Positions 24,226-34,998 of a stretch of DNA of 64,000 bases are shown in pieces. The notes under the pieces were generated by a model. It searched no databases. It saw nothing but the letters and a program-made list of their open reading frames with translations, and had not been told where the DNA came from. The position numbers and the translations under genes are program-made. The first letter of the stretch is position 1. Every line of letters begins with the position of its first letter. The stretch is from Chrysemys picta bellii (lineage: Eukaryota > Chordata > Testudines > Emydidae): assembly GCF_011386835.1 (NCBI RefSeq), contig NC_088797.1, positions 39,493,583 through 39,557,582 on the forward strand, given 5' to 3'.

Positions 24226-25023
24226 TTAAATTCTGTAGTGGGGGACCCAAAACTGGACGCAATACTCCAGATGTGGCCTCACCAGTGCCAAATAGAGGGG
24301 AATAATCACTTCACTCGATCTGCTGGCAATGCTCCTAGTAATGCAGCCCAATATGCCGTTAGCCTTCTTGGCAACAAGGGCACACTGCTGACTCATATCC
24401 AGCTTCTCATCCATTGTAATCCCCAGGTCCTTTTCTGCTGAACTGCTCCTTAGCCAGTCAGTCCCCAGCTTGTAGCGGTGCATGGGATTCTTTCGTCTTA
24501 AGTGCAGGACTCTTCACTTGTCCTTGTTGAACCTCATCAGATTTCTTTTGGCTCAATCCTCCAATTTGTCTAGGTTACTCTGGACCATATCCCTACCCTC
24601 CAGTGTATCTACCTCTCCCCCCAGCTTAGTGTCATCCGGGAACTTGCTGTGGATGCAATCCATCCCATCATCCAGATCATTAATAAAGATGTTGAACAAA
24701 ACTGGCCCCAAGACCAACCCCTGGGGCACTCCGCTTGATACCGGCTGCCAACTAGACATCGAGCCGTTGATCACTACCCATTGAGCCCGACCATCTAGCC
24801 AGCTTTCTATCCATCTTATAGTCCATTAATCCAATCCATACTTTTTTAACTTGCTGGCAAGAATACTGTGGGAGATCATATCAAAAGCTTTGCTAAAGTC
24901 AAGATATATCATGTCCACTGCTTTCCCCATATCCACAGAGCCCGTTATCTCATCATAGAAGGCAATCAGGTTGGTCAGGCATGACTTGCCCTTGGTGAAT
25001 CCATGTTGACTGTTCCTGATCAC
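24226..25023 (-). pseudogene. CR1 ORF2 reverse transcriptase remnant
   Basis: Blocks in order: [28 protein letters not shown] (first catalytic Asp retained), [20 protein letters not shown], then [10 protein letters not shown], the YADD-equivalent motif with Ala replaced by Pro but both Asp retained, then [15 protein letters not shown] and [13 protein letters not shown]. The N-terminal fingers are missing through the deletion near 25020, and separate frames are needed. Non-functional. Confidence 0.8.
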
Positions 25024-25762
25024 CTTCCTCCTCCTCCTCCATCAGTTCCCTAAGGGAGTCAAAGTCTGCTTTTCTGAAGTCTAGGGTCTGTATTTTGCTA
25101 CTCTCCTTTCTTCCTTTTGTGAGGATCCTGAACTCAACCATCTCCTGATCACTGCTGCCTAGGCTGCGACCCACTGCTACTTCCCCTACCAATTCTTCCC
25201 TGTTTGTAAGCAGCAGGTCAAGAGGAGAACGGCCCCTGGTTGGTTCCTCCAGTAGTTGCACCAGGAAGTTGTCCCCAACACTCTCCAAAAACTTCCTGTA
25301 TTGTCTGTGCACTGTTGTATTGCTCTCCCAGCAGATGTCAGTGTGATCCAAGTCCCCCATTAGAACCAGGGCCTGTGTTCTGGAAACTTCAGTTAATTGT
25401 CCAAAGAAAGCCTCGTCTACCTCATCCTCCTGGTAAGGTGGTCTATAGCACATGCCCACCACGACACCACCCTTGTTGCTCTCACTTCTAAACTTAACCC
25501 AAAAACTCTCAACAGGCTTTTCTCTAGTTTCATACTGGCGCTCTGAGCAATCATACCACTTTCTTACATACAGTGCAACTCCTCCACCTTTCCTCCCCTG
25601 CCTGTCCTTCCTGAACTTTTTATACCCATCCATGACAGTGCTCAAGTCATGTGAGCTATCCCACCAAATCTCTGTTATTCCAATCACATCATAGTTCTTT
25701 GACTGTGCCAGGACTTCCAATTCTTCCTGCTTGTTTCCCAGGCTTCTTTCGTTCGTGTACAT
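24953..25762 (-). pseudogene. CR1 ORF2 apurinic-type endonuclease, mutated
   Basis: A 269-codon frame starting MYTNERSLGNKQ. It shows DVIGITEIWWD (catalytic Glu), GGGVALYV, GMCYRPP, GDLDHTDICWE (GDFN-type motif, here Asp in place of Asn) and a terminal SSDQEMVEF block in which the usual SDHE catalytic His is Gln. The endonuclease nicks target DNA to prime reverse transcription; the His-to-Gln change should abolish activity. After the domain the frame runs through a Glu-rich stretch into a deletion junction and stops. Confidence 0.8.
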
Positions 25763-25770
25763 GCACCTAG

Positions 25771-25947
25771 GATCATAGAATCATAGACTATCAGGGTTGG
25801 AAGGGACCTCAGGAGGTCATCTAGTCCAACCCCCTGCTCAAAGCAGGATCAATCCCCACCTAAATACCCAAATGGCCCCCTCAAGGATTGAACTCACAAC
25901 CCTGGGTTTAGCAGGCCAATGCTCAAACCACTGAGCTATCCCTCCCC
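25771..25947 (-). mobile_element. Cry-type tRNA-derived SINE with CR1-like tail
   Basis: On the minus strand it begins GGGGAGGGATAGCTCAGTGG, containing a pol III A box (TAGCTCAGTGG). A B box (GGTTGTGAGTTCAATCC) lies about 35 bp on. The tail (TTGGACTAGATGACCTCC, CCTTCCAACCCTGATAG, TCTATGATTC) is the CR1 3' end used by CR1 machinery. This tRNA-head, CR1-tail design is the SINE family described from cryptodiran turtles. It sits between ORF1 and ORF2 of the CR1 copy. Confidence 0.85.
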
Positions 25948-26069
25948 GATTGCTCTGCTTCCTCAGTATGAATCAGGAGCCCCCTCCCTCCCCCCTTGCA
26001 CTCTCTTCATTGTGTTTCCTCCCGGAATCCCACTTCCCCCAGGGCTTAGGTCACCGTCCCCTGGCGAAC

Positions 26070-27044
26070 CTAGTTTAAAGCCCTCCTCACTAGGTTAGCA
26101 AGTCTGCCTGCGAAGATACTCTTCCCTCTCTTCGTTAGGTGGATCCCATCTCTTTCTAGCAATCCTTCATCCCAGAACAACATCCCATGGTTGAGGACTC
26201 CAAATCCCACTCTCCAACACCACCTGCGTAACCACGCATTTACCTTTACAATTCGACGGTCCCTATCTGGGCCTCTTCCTTCAACAGGGAGGATGGACGA
26301 GAACACCACTTGCACCTCAAACTCTTTTATCCTTCTTCACAGAGCCACATAGTCTGCAGTGACCTGCTCAAGGTCATTCTTGGCAGTATCATTGGTGCCC
26401 ACATGGAGAAGTAGGAAGGGGTAGCGGCCCGAGGCCTTGATCAGTCTCGGCAGACACTCCGTCACATCCTGAATTCTAGCTCCAGGCAAGCAGCATACTT
26501 CTCAAGTCTCTCGGTCTGGTCGGCAGATGGATGACTCTGTCCCCCTTAGGAGGGAATCCCCGACCACCACCACCCATCTCCTCCTCTTAGAAGTGGTGGT
26601 CGTGGAACCCCCATCCCTAGGACAGTGCATCTCATGCCTTCTAGTCGATGGGGTCTCCTTCTGATCCCTTCCCTCAGATGGCTCTTCAAAATCATTTCCG
26701 CAGTAATACCTGTGCAGAGAGCCTGAAAACGGTTTCTTACTTCTATCTGAATAGGGGGTATATGGCTTTTCCTCATTCTTCTTCTGGAGGTCAACATGCT
26801 GCCAATTTTCTTCCCCGTTCTGCGCTGCCCTCTCTGATTCTTCGGCATGTTGTGCCTCCAGAACCAAATGCTGACTTCTGCCCAGAAAGTCTTCATTTTC
26901 TCTGATGCAACGCAAGGTTGATACTTGTGTCTCTAATCCTTTAACCTTCTCTTCCAATATGGAGACCAGTTTGCACTTTGTACAGACGAAGTCACTTCTA
27001 TCCTCTGGGAGAAAGACAAACAAGGCACATCCTATGCAGGTCAC
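26070..27044 (-). pseudogene. CR1 ORF1 with zinc-finger-like start and esterase domain, two nonsense codons
   Basis: A single frame of about 325 codons broken by TGA at 26504-26502 and at 26339-26337. The N-terminus has a Cys cluster (TCIGC, FVCTKCK), then a coiled-coil-like LVSILEEKVKGLETQVS segment. The C-terminal half is an SGNH-type esterase: GDSLLRG (nucleophile Ser block), HVGTNDTAKND (Asn block) and RDGIHLT (Asp-His block). This domain pair is typical of CR1 ORF1, whose product is thought to bind RNA and possibly membranes. Both stops look like single-base changes, so this is a young or lightly decayed pseudogene. Confidence 0.8.
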
Positions 27045-27285
27045 AACAGCAGATCAGATGATGAGACTTTGGGGAAAAAGTGGTTGTTTATCCATAGTTT
27101 GAAAGTTATTATATTATTTTTGGTCCACTCATAAAAATCAAACAATTTCCTATTAAAATTTCAAAGTTGTTTATACATTAATCCTCAGTTGCAACTGTGG
27201 CAGTGGACTAACTTTACCAAAGGAAGGAAGGAAAATCTTTTTTTAGTTATTAAAAGCTGATTTTTATGGTCTCCAGTACCATATA

Positions 27286-27458
27286 CACCTCTACCTCGAT
27301 ATAACGCTGTCCTCGGGAGCCAAAAAATCTTACCGCGTTTTAAGTGAAACCGCATGATATCGAACTTGCTTTGATCCACCGGAGTGCGCAGCCCCGCCCC
27401 CCCCGAGCACTGTTTTACCGCGTTATATCCGAATTTATGTTATATCGGGGTAGAGGTG
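27286..27458 (+). mobile_element. TA-flanked MITE (CACCTCTACCTCGATATAAC), copy 1
   Basis: 173 bp with inverted ends CACCTCTACCTCGATATAACG and CGGGGTAGAGGTG. The same family is at 51964-52152. TA-duplicating, Tc1/mariner-like by its ends, but the class is inferred. Right flank has lost the exact TA. Confidence 0.7.
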
Positions 27459-28757
27459 CAGTATCTAAACACTTCCATGAGAAGTCTAATGAGTGCTGGA
27501 AGATAAGCAGCCCTATAACAGGAGCAAGCATATATGTATAGTTACAAGCGAGGAGCTATTTATGTAAATTAAGTTCTGTAACTCATAGGAAAAAACCCTA
27601 ACACACATCTTACAATATACAAAATTTTTGTTTAGTCTTGCCTTGCATACAGTCATATCATATCATAAGACTACCTGGAGTCAATCTAAAAATATTTACA
27701 TTTAATAATCATGTAAACACATATGAAGATTAGGAGAGCACATTCTCCCCAAAAGGTAGCTCAGCAATAACTATGCCCCTGAGTGAGCCTCATAAAATCA
27801 TCGGGCAATGCTCCCCAGAACACCAGTATAAGTTGTATCAGCCTTATTGTGCAAATAAACTGACCTCAGATAAACAATTTCTACACGTGGGTCATTAAGG
27901 GTAAAAAACATTAACTGACATAGTAGCACACAAACTCAGTTGTGCACATTCTGTAAAGCAATTTTTACAAAACTTGTACTCTGAGAAAAGATCCAATCTT
28001 ATCATTATGAAAGTGTCAGCAATGGCAAAAATGCAACAAAGAGAGCATTAGAATATAGGAGGCATTACAGATCAAAGAAAGGTGTTAGCAGTTATTATTC
28101 CAGGTAAACTTGTCCTTCTAAGTCCTTCTAATTTTCAACCTGTTGGACCCTGTTTTTCATGAACACTCTGATTTAATTGGGGTAACAGAAACACAGTTTT
28201 GACCACCACAAGCCACAGAGGTTCTCATAAAATACAGGAGAGCTTATTTATTCCAAGGTTTAGCAATTCTAATTTAACCCAAGAATTTCTGTTGTCTCTT
28301 GAAAGGAGCAGGGAAGTAATCAGGAAAAGTTTATTTGCATGTACAGTACTGTGGTACTTGGGCTGATTATGATGTGAAAGTTTGCAGATGTTGTTTATGG
28401 GTTAGACAAATTCTCCTGCCAACAACCTCAATGTACCTACTATATAAAATGGATCTTATGGAACTGTAGGTTTAATAAATTTAACTTTACATACTGTAAT
28501 TCCACTGATGTCAAAGTTAAGCACATATATAAATCTTTGCATAATCTGGGCCCTAATCAGTAAGCAATGGGAATTCCTGCAGTGCAATGGATTGTTCATT
28601 GAGATCACACTGGCTCCCCATGAACAAATGATATCTGTACTGAAGTATGGGCAAAACCATAATGCTAAGATTCTTCCACTCTGAACAGCAAGGTTTCTAC
28701 AGCAAATATGAGGACAATGTAAGCAAACTGGAGAACAGGTTTCAGTCATGATTCTTC
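27459..28757. other. Unique AT-rich stretch
   Basis: No supported gene or repeat before the second Harbinger. Confidence 0.5.
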
Positions 28758-29384
28758 GGGTATGTCTACACTACGAAATTAGGTCGATTTGATAGAAGTC
28801 GATTTTTAGAAATCGATTTTATACAGTCGATTGCGTATGTCCACACTAAGCGCATTAAGTCGGCAGAGTGTGTCCTTACTACTGTGGCTAGCATTAACTT
28901 ACGGAGCGGCGCACTGTGAGTAGCTATCCCACAGTTCCTGCAGTCTCCGCTGCCCACTGGAATTCTGGGTTAAGCTTCCAATGCCTGATGGGGCAAAAAC
29001 ACTGTCGCGGGTGGTTTTGGGTACATGTCGTCAGTCTCCCCTCCCTCTGTGAAAGCAACGGCAGACAATCGTTTAGCGCCTTTTTTCCACGCAGATGCCA
29101 TACCATGGCAAGGGTGTAGCCCGCTCAGCTCAGCTCACCGACACCGCCGTTGTTGTGTCCTGGGTGGTGCTGGCAGCAGACAGTGCAGTAGGTCTGAAAA
29201 CCATTGTCATACACCGCTTCCGCTGCAACTCTGCTCTGCTGCTATTTCCTCGATAGCAAATTTCTCATTGTTGTCTGTCATGGGCTCCTGGGTATGTGTG
29301 TTCTTCCTCGGGAAATGTGCACGGTGCTTACCGTCGTCCTCCACCATTTCCGCTGCAACTCTGCTCTCCTGCAGACACCATACC

Positions 29385-30665
29385 ATGGCAAGCATGGAGC
29401 CCGCTCAGCTCACCGCTGCTGCTGTGAGCGTTGTAAACACCTCACACATTATCCTGCAGTATGTGCAGAACCTGCAAAAGCAGGCGAGGAGGCAACGACA
29501 GCACAATCACGATAGTGATGAGGACATGGACACAGACTTCTCTCAAAGCACAGGCCCTCGCAATTTGGACATCATGGTGGTAATGGGGCAGGTTCATGCC
29601 ATGGAACGCCAATTCTGGGCCCGGGAAACAAGCACAGACTGGTGGGACCACTTAGTGTTGCAGGTCTGGGATGATTCCCAGTGGCTGTGAAACTTTCGCA
29701 TGCATAAGGGCACTTTCATGGAACTTTGTGACTTGCTTTCGCCTGCCCTGAAGCGCAAGAATACCAAGATGAGAGCAGCCCTCACAGTTCACCAGGGAGT
29801 GGCAATAGCCCTGTGGAAGCTTGCAACGCCAGACAGCTACCCATCAGTCGGGAATCACTTTGGAGTGGGTAAATCTATCATGGGGGCTGCTGTGATCCAA
29901 GTAGCCAACACAATCACTGAGCTGTTGCTATCAAGGGTAGTGACTCTGGGAAATGTGCAGGTCAAAGTGGATGGCTTTGCTGCAATGGGGTTCCCTAACT
30001 GTGGTGGGGCGACAGACGGAACGCATATCCCTATCTTGGGACCGGACCACCTTGGCAGCCAGGAGGTAAACCACAAGGGGTACTTTTCAATGGTGCTGCA
30101 AGCACTGATGGATCACAAGGAACGTTTCACCGACATCAACATTGGGATGGCCAGGAAAGGTGCTCGCATCTTCAAGAACTCTGGTCTGTTTGAACAGCTG
30201 CAGGAAGGAACTTACTTCCCTGACCAGAAAATTACTGTTGGGGATGTTGAAATGCCTATAGTTATCCTTGGGGACCTACCCTACCCCTTAATGCCATGGC
30301 TCATGAAGTCATACACAGGCACCCTGGACAGTAGTCAGGAGCTGTTCAACTATAGGCTGAGCAAGTGCAGAATGGTGGTAGAATGTGCATTTGGATGTTT
30401 AAAAGCACGCTGGTGCAGTTTACTGACTGGGTTAGAGCTTAGCGAAACCAATATTCCCATTGTTATTACTGATTGCTGTGTGCTCCACAATATCTGTGAG
30501 AGTAAGGGGGAGACGTTTATGGCGGGGTGGGAGGTTGAGGCAAATCGCCTGCCCGCTGATTACGCGCAGCCCGACATCAGGGCGGTTGGAAAAGTACAGC
30601 AAGGTGCGCTGCGCATCAGAGAAGCTTTGAAAACCAGTTTCATGACTGGCCAGGCTACAGTGTGA
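29385..30665 (+). pseudogene. Harbinger transposase, inactivated
   Basis: The same protein as 1882-3165, about 426 codons, reading from ATG at 29385 (or 29394). A TGA at 29688-29690 replaces the Arg codon in the QWLRNF block. GATDGTHIPIL keeps the first Asp, but the PGKVHDARVF block of copy 1 is shortened by two codons to ARKGARIF (about 30150-30170), losing the His-Asp pair, and DPAYPL has become DLPYPL. VECAFGCLKARW keeps the Glu. Inactive on three counts. The 5' leader contains a partial tandem duplication (CATACCATGGCAAG at 29099 and 29379). Confidence 0.85.
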
Positions 30666-30901
30666 CAGTTCTGTTTGTTTCTCCTTGGTTGACTCTACTT
30701 TCCTGTAAGCCAACTGACCTCCTCCCTTCGATCACTGCTTTCAGAGGCAATGAAGTCATGATTGTTTCAAAATCATGCATTCTTTATTAATTCATCACAC
30801 AAATAGGGGGAAAACTTGCAAGGTAGCCCGGGAGGGGTGGGTGAGGAGGGAAGCACTGGGTGGGGTGGTGGATGAGGGGAGGAGGGAAGGACAAGGCCAC
30901 A

Positions 30902-32576
30902 CTACAGTTCAAAACTTATTGAATGCCAGCCTTCTGTTGCTTGGGCAATCCTCTGGGGTGGAGTGGCTGGGTACCCGTAGCCTGCCCCCCGCGTTCTTGG
31001 GCATCTGGGTGAGGAGGATATGGAACTTGGGGAGGAGGGCAGGCAGTTATACAGGGGCTGCAGCGGCGGTCTGTGCTCCTGCTGCCTTTCCTGCAGCTCC
31101 ACCAGATGCCTGAGCATGTCAGTTTGCTCCCCCATTAGCCTCAGAATTGCATCCTGCCTCCTCTCAGCCTGCTCCTCCCTCCTCTCATTGCGTTCATTTA
31201 ACGCTTGCCTGGACTCTGCCATTGTTTGCCTCCACGCATTCTGCTGAGCTCTTTCAGTGCAGGAGGACTGCATGAGCTCTGAGAACATCTCTTCACGAGT
31301 GTGGGTTTTTTGCCTTCTAATCTGCGCTAGTCTCTGGGATGGAGATGATAGGGGGAGTGTAGAACCATTTGCGGCTGCGGGGGGAAAAAAAGGGAGAGTA
31401 GTATTTTAAAAGATACATTTTAGAGAACAAAGGGAAGACTATTTCACACTGAATCAAGTGATTCACATTACATAGCATATGTGCTTTTGCTACAAGGTCG
31501 CATTTTGCCTCTTATATTGAGTGCCTGCCGGTTTGGTGTGTGACATCACACACGCTCGGCTGGGCAATAGAATTTGGCTTGCAGGCAGCAATGGTAAGGC
31601 AAAGGGTTTCGGCTTCTTCAACCTTCATAACATGTGGGAATGGTTTCAAACAGCAGCACCCTCCTTTCCCATACCAAGCAAAGCCCGTTGGGTTGGCCAT
31701 TTAAAAGGAGGGGCTGCGGTTTTAGGGTGAATGTGCAGCACAATCCAATCCCTCCCCCACCCAATTCTCTGGGATGATCGCCCAACCCCCACGTGGCTAG
31801 TATCAGGGAAGATCCCGGTCAGCCATGAACGGGACTCCCCCCACCGCGTGGCTAACAGCAGGGATGATTTATTTTCAGCCAAAGGCAAATAGCCAAAACC
31901 CGGACCCATCTGCTGCAAGGTTTTGTTCTGCAATGATTCCAGACTACTTACTACTGGCCTGGCATGGTAAACTAATCATTAAACACCCTTGCTTTTAAAC
32001 CCTGTATTATATTTTCAAAGGTACACTCACCAGAAGTTCCCTCTCCAGCTTCATGGTCTGGGAGCCCGCCTTGGGAGGGTTGGGAGGGTATTGGCTCCAG
32101 GGTGATGAACAGTTCCTGGCTGCCGGGAAGAAGGGATTCTCCACTTGCCTGCTGTGCATTATGCTATCCTCAACCACCTCCTCATCTTCAAACTCCTCAT
32201 CCCTGTTGCGTGAGACTCTTCCCTTGCAGGTGTCCATAGACAGTGGTGGGGTAGTGATAGGGGCCACCCCCATAATTGCATGCAGCTCATCCTAAAACTG
32301 GCATGTATGGGGCTCTGACCCGGAGCGACTGTTTGCATCCTTTGTTTTTTGGTAGGCTTGCTTCAGGTCCTTAACTTTCATGCGGCACTGCTGTGTGTCC
32401 CTGTTGTAGCCTCTGTCCATCACGCCCTTGGAGATTTTGGCAAATATATTTGCATTTCGTCTTTTGGAACGGAGTTCTGCCTGCACGGATTCTTCTCCCC
32501 AAACAGTGATCAGATCCAGTACCTCCCGTTCGGGCCATGCTGGAGCTCTTTTACGATTCTGGGACTCCATGGTCAC
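30902..32576 (-). pseudogene. Harbinger Myb/SANT-like protein, two exons, nonsense codon in exon 1
   Basis: Exon 1 (32576-32031) starts MTMESQNRKRAPAWPEREV and carries the Myb/SANT trihelix (WPEREVLDLITVW, CRMKVKDLKQAYQKTKD), then a TAG at 32294-32292 in place of an aromatic residue before DELHAIMG, then an acidic linker, and ends at a GTGAGT donor. Exon 2 (31374-30902) follows a CCCCCCGCAG acceptor and gives the TREEMFSELMQ and coiled-coil-like segments. The exon phases do not join cleanly in this copy, which suggests a small indel as well. The intact protein would bind element ends and escort the transposase. Confidence 0.75.
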
Positions 32577-32931
32577 CTGTGCTGATCAGCTCGCCACGCT
32601 GGCCAAACAGGAAACGAAATTCAAAAGTTCCTGGGGCTTTTCCTGTCTACCTGGCCAGCGCATCTGAGTTGAGATGCTGTCCAGAGCGGTCACAATGGAG
32701 CACTCTGGGATAGCTCCTGGAGGCCAATACCGTCGAATTGTGTCCACACTACCCCAAATTTGACCCAGCAAGGTCAATTTTAGCGCTAAACCCCTCGCCG
32801 GGGAGGAATATAGAAATCAATTTTAAGAGCCCTTTAAGTCGACAAAACAGGCTTGGTCGTGTGGACGGGTGCAGGGTTAAATCAACCTAACACTGCTAAA
32901 TTCGACCTAATCTCGAAGTGTACACCAGGGC

Positions 32932-34870
32932 TTCATGAGATTAATAGGATTAAACTGAGCTCAATATCGGATAGTATCATGTGATAAATAGAAACAATCA
33001 ATGTAAAATAACACTTTAAAAAAATCTCACCTATAAGGGAATTTTTTAAGAATTCAAAATACCAGGCAACAGTCCAAAGTAAGAATTAAGGGTGTGGCCT
33101 ATGCTGAGTCCCTCTTTTTGCTTAGAAGAGAAATGTACGCAAATAATATTTTTTTTAATCAGTTTTTTGATTTTTCCCTCAAATAAAGAAGGGTCTGTTT
33201 GTTTTAAATTGTGTAAGACAATTGTATATTTCATGCCAACATTAGGCACAGAGGAGACTTTTTAAAGTTCACTAACTGAAATAAAAAATTATTAATACTA
33301 CTTTAATTATTGCATACAATGTAATATACTATCACAGTTTTTGGATTAATCATTCTGCTGGAAGAAGCTATTAGTTCTTTATGCCAGAAAATATTGATAT
33401 TATGTAATTATTCTGAAATGCAATAACAAAAAACAGTTTTTAAAACCTGTGTGTTACAGTTCATGTTATGCTCCACATTATTAAATATTTATGCATATAA
33501 TCTACTCTGCTGCCCATACATTTTAATCAGATACTTTCTGCTTTTATAATAATCACCCAATTTAAGTGAAAATTATTGTAGCTATAGATGTATGAAGTTG
33601 TAAACTGCCTCAACTTCAAAATAATCTGTACCACTCTATATATTTTTGTAGATAATAGAATATCCACAAATTGACAAGTGGAAACACCTGAATGCATTCT
33701 GAAACTTGCAGATAATACTCATGAACTAATAAATGTGAAAGGATACATTATAAATCAGTTCAAATATTATTCCCTTTAATTATGTCATTAGAACAACACA
33801 GTCTTATAAGCAAACTGAAAAAGTCACTGATGTATGGCAATTAGACCAAGGCATCACCACTATTGTGCTAATAAGTAGCATCTGAAAAACTGTATAGTAC
33901 TTGTTTCATTGTTGGATCCTATCATTGCAAGTAATGATTTCTGGGGGGTTAACAATCTGATTTAATAAACCATCAGGTATTACATGGTTTCTTGTCTCCA
34001 GTATCTGTTGCAATTATTTTAAAAGGTTAAAACATGAGACCAAGAGCCAAGTCATCATTATCCCAGCAAACTTGTTAAGCAAAACTGATGAGACATTTCC
34101 AGCTGAAAAAACAGCTAAAACCTTTTATGCAGGCTACAATAACTGAATAATCACTTCTTAAAGCCAACTTTAAAAGCATTCATGGATAAAAACATTACTA
34201 TACCATACTGCAAGATTAATTATAGATGTACAACAATATAGACATTTATAGGCTTCAAAAGGGTCACAAATCATCAAAACAAAACACTGTTCAGAACTTT
34301 TATCTGTCTGATTTTAAATGGCACACAGTCAAGATTTTATATATCTTTATCCACTGCATTTTCCAGTAAGCCAGAAAGTGTCTCATTTTTTCTTTGTCAC
34401 TATGATGGGTAGTGGCACATTTTCCACATCTCCCATAACAAAATAGAAATTAACTTTGGATTGACCTAAAAGACACCTGATTTCTTTAGGAAGGATCTCA
34501 CACTGACACTACTCACTAGACAGTTACTTTTTCTTACAATTAACTTCCCCCAAAACTCAGAGAAATGTGGTTATTTTTCCTCTAACAGAAGTCTAATTGG
34601 CTGTGAACATATATACTGTACTGTAGGTCTTATGCTCTTAGAAGAACTGGTTACCTCACTCTTCCAGTAATATTTATGACCCTGTAACTCTAAGATGTTA
34701 TATTGTTATCTCACTGCACAGTGTGACACACACAAATAATTTTATAAACAAAATGTCAATGATCAATTCTAACAGTGAATCATTTGCTCCTATATTTATA
34801 AAGCTGAATATTAAGGACGAGGTACCTTTTGCCATTATGTGTTTAGTCTCTAAAGTCTGAAGTGTATTTT
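32932..34870. other. Unique AT-rich stretch
   Basis: No repeats recognised. Probably intron downstream of the exon at 34876-34998 (minus). Confidence 0.5.
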
Positions 34871-34875
34871 CTTAC

Positions 34876-34998
34876 CTCAGCATCTTGAGTTTCCTGATGT
34901 AATAAAGTCAGACCTGTTAGGTCTTCTAAGAAGGAATGTGAGGAATTAAAAACTTTTGCAAGGAAATTAAACCCCTCTCGCTCATACTGGTCAAGGAC
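34876..34998 (-). CDS. Probable host-gene internal exon, unidentified gene
   Basis: A 123-bp (41-codon) segment bounded by near-ideal splice sites on the minus strand: a pyrimidine-rich tract ending GTTTACTTCACAG before 34998, and GAG followed by GTAAGAAAA after 34876. The enclosed frame is fully open, starts [20 protein letters not shown] and ends QETQDAE. It has a soluble, helical, protein-like composition quite unlike the surrounding AT-rich DNA, with exact 3n length in phase 0. No transposon family explains it. I cannot name the gene; the heptad-like hydrophobic spacing could fit a spectrin-like or helical-repeat protein, but that is a guess. If real, the surrounding repeats lie in its introns. 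Confidence 0.6.

Larger units (their letters stand above)
24226..27100 (-). mobile_element. Long CR1 LINE copy with ORF1 and ORF2 remnants
   Basis: Read leftwards: ORF1 with an esterase domain (27044-26070), a junction carrying the Cry SINE (25771-25947), ORF2 endonuclease (25762-about 25030), an internal deletion, RT (25023-24500) and the region ending at 24226 (CVQFWVPHY). The 3' end (the usual last few hundred bp) is missing, so it was truncated at that side after insertion. One of the few copies here that keeps ORF1. Confidence 0.85.
28758..32931 (+). mobile_element. PIF/Harbinger DNA transposon, copy 2, full length
   Basis: About 4.17 kb. The left terminus GGGTATGTCTACACTACGA faces an inverted right terminus TCGAAGTGTACACCAGGGC. 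The 3-bp flank TTC occurs on both sides (28755-28757, 32932-32934) and may be the target-site duplication, although vertebrate Harbingers usually use TWA. It encodes a plus-strand transposase pseudogene and a minus-strand Myb-like pseudogene in two exons. Both genes carry disabling changes, so it could move only with help. Confidence 0.85.

Noticed and set aside
25886..25947. Possible tRNA gene (A and B boxes on the minus strand)
   Set aside because: The tRNA-like head continues straight into a CR1-like tail and lacks a foldable acceptor stem, so it is a SINE.
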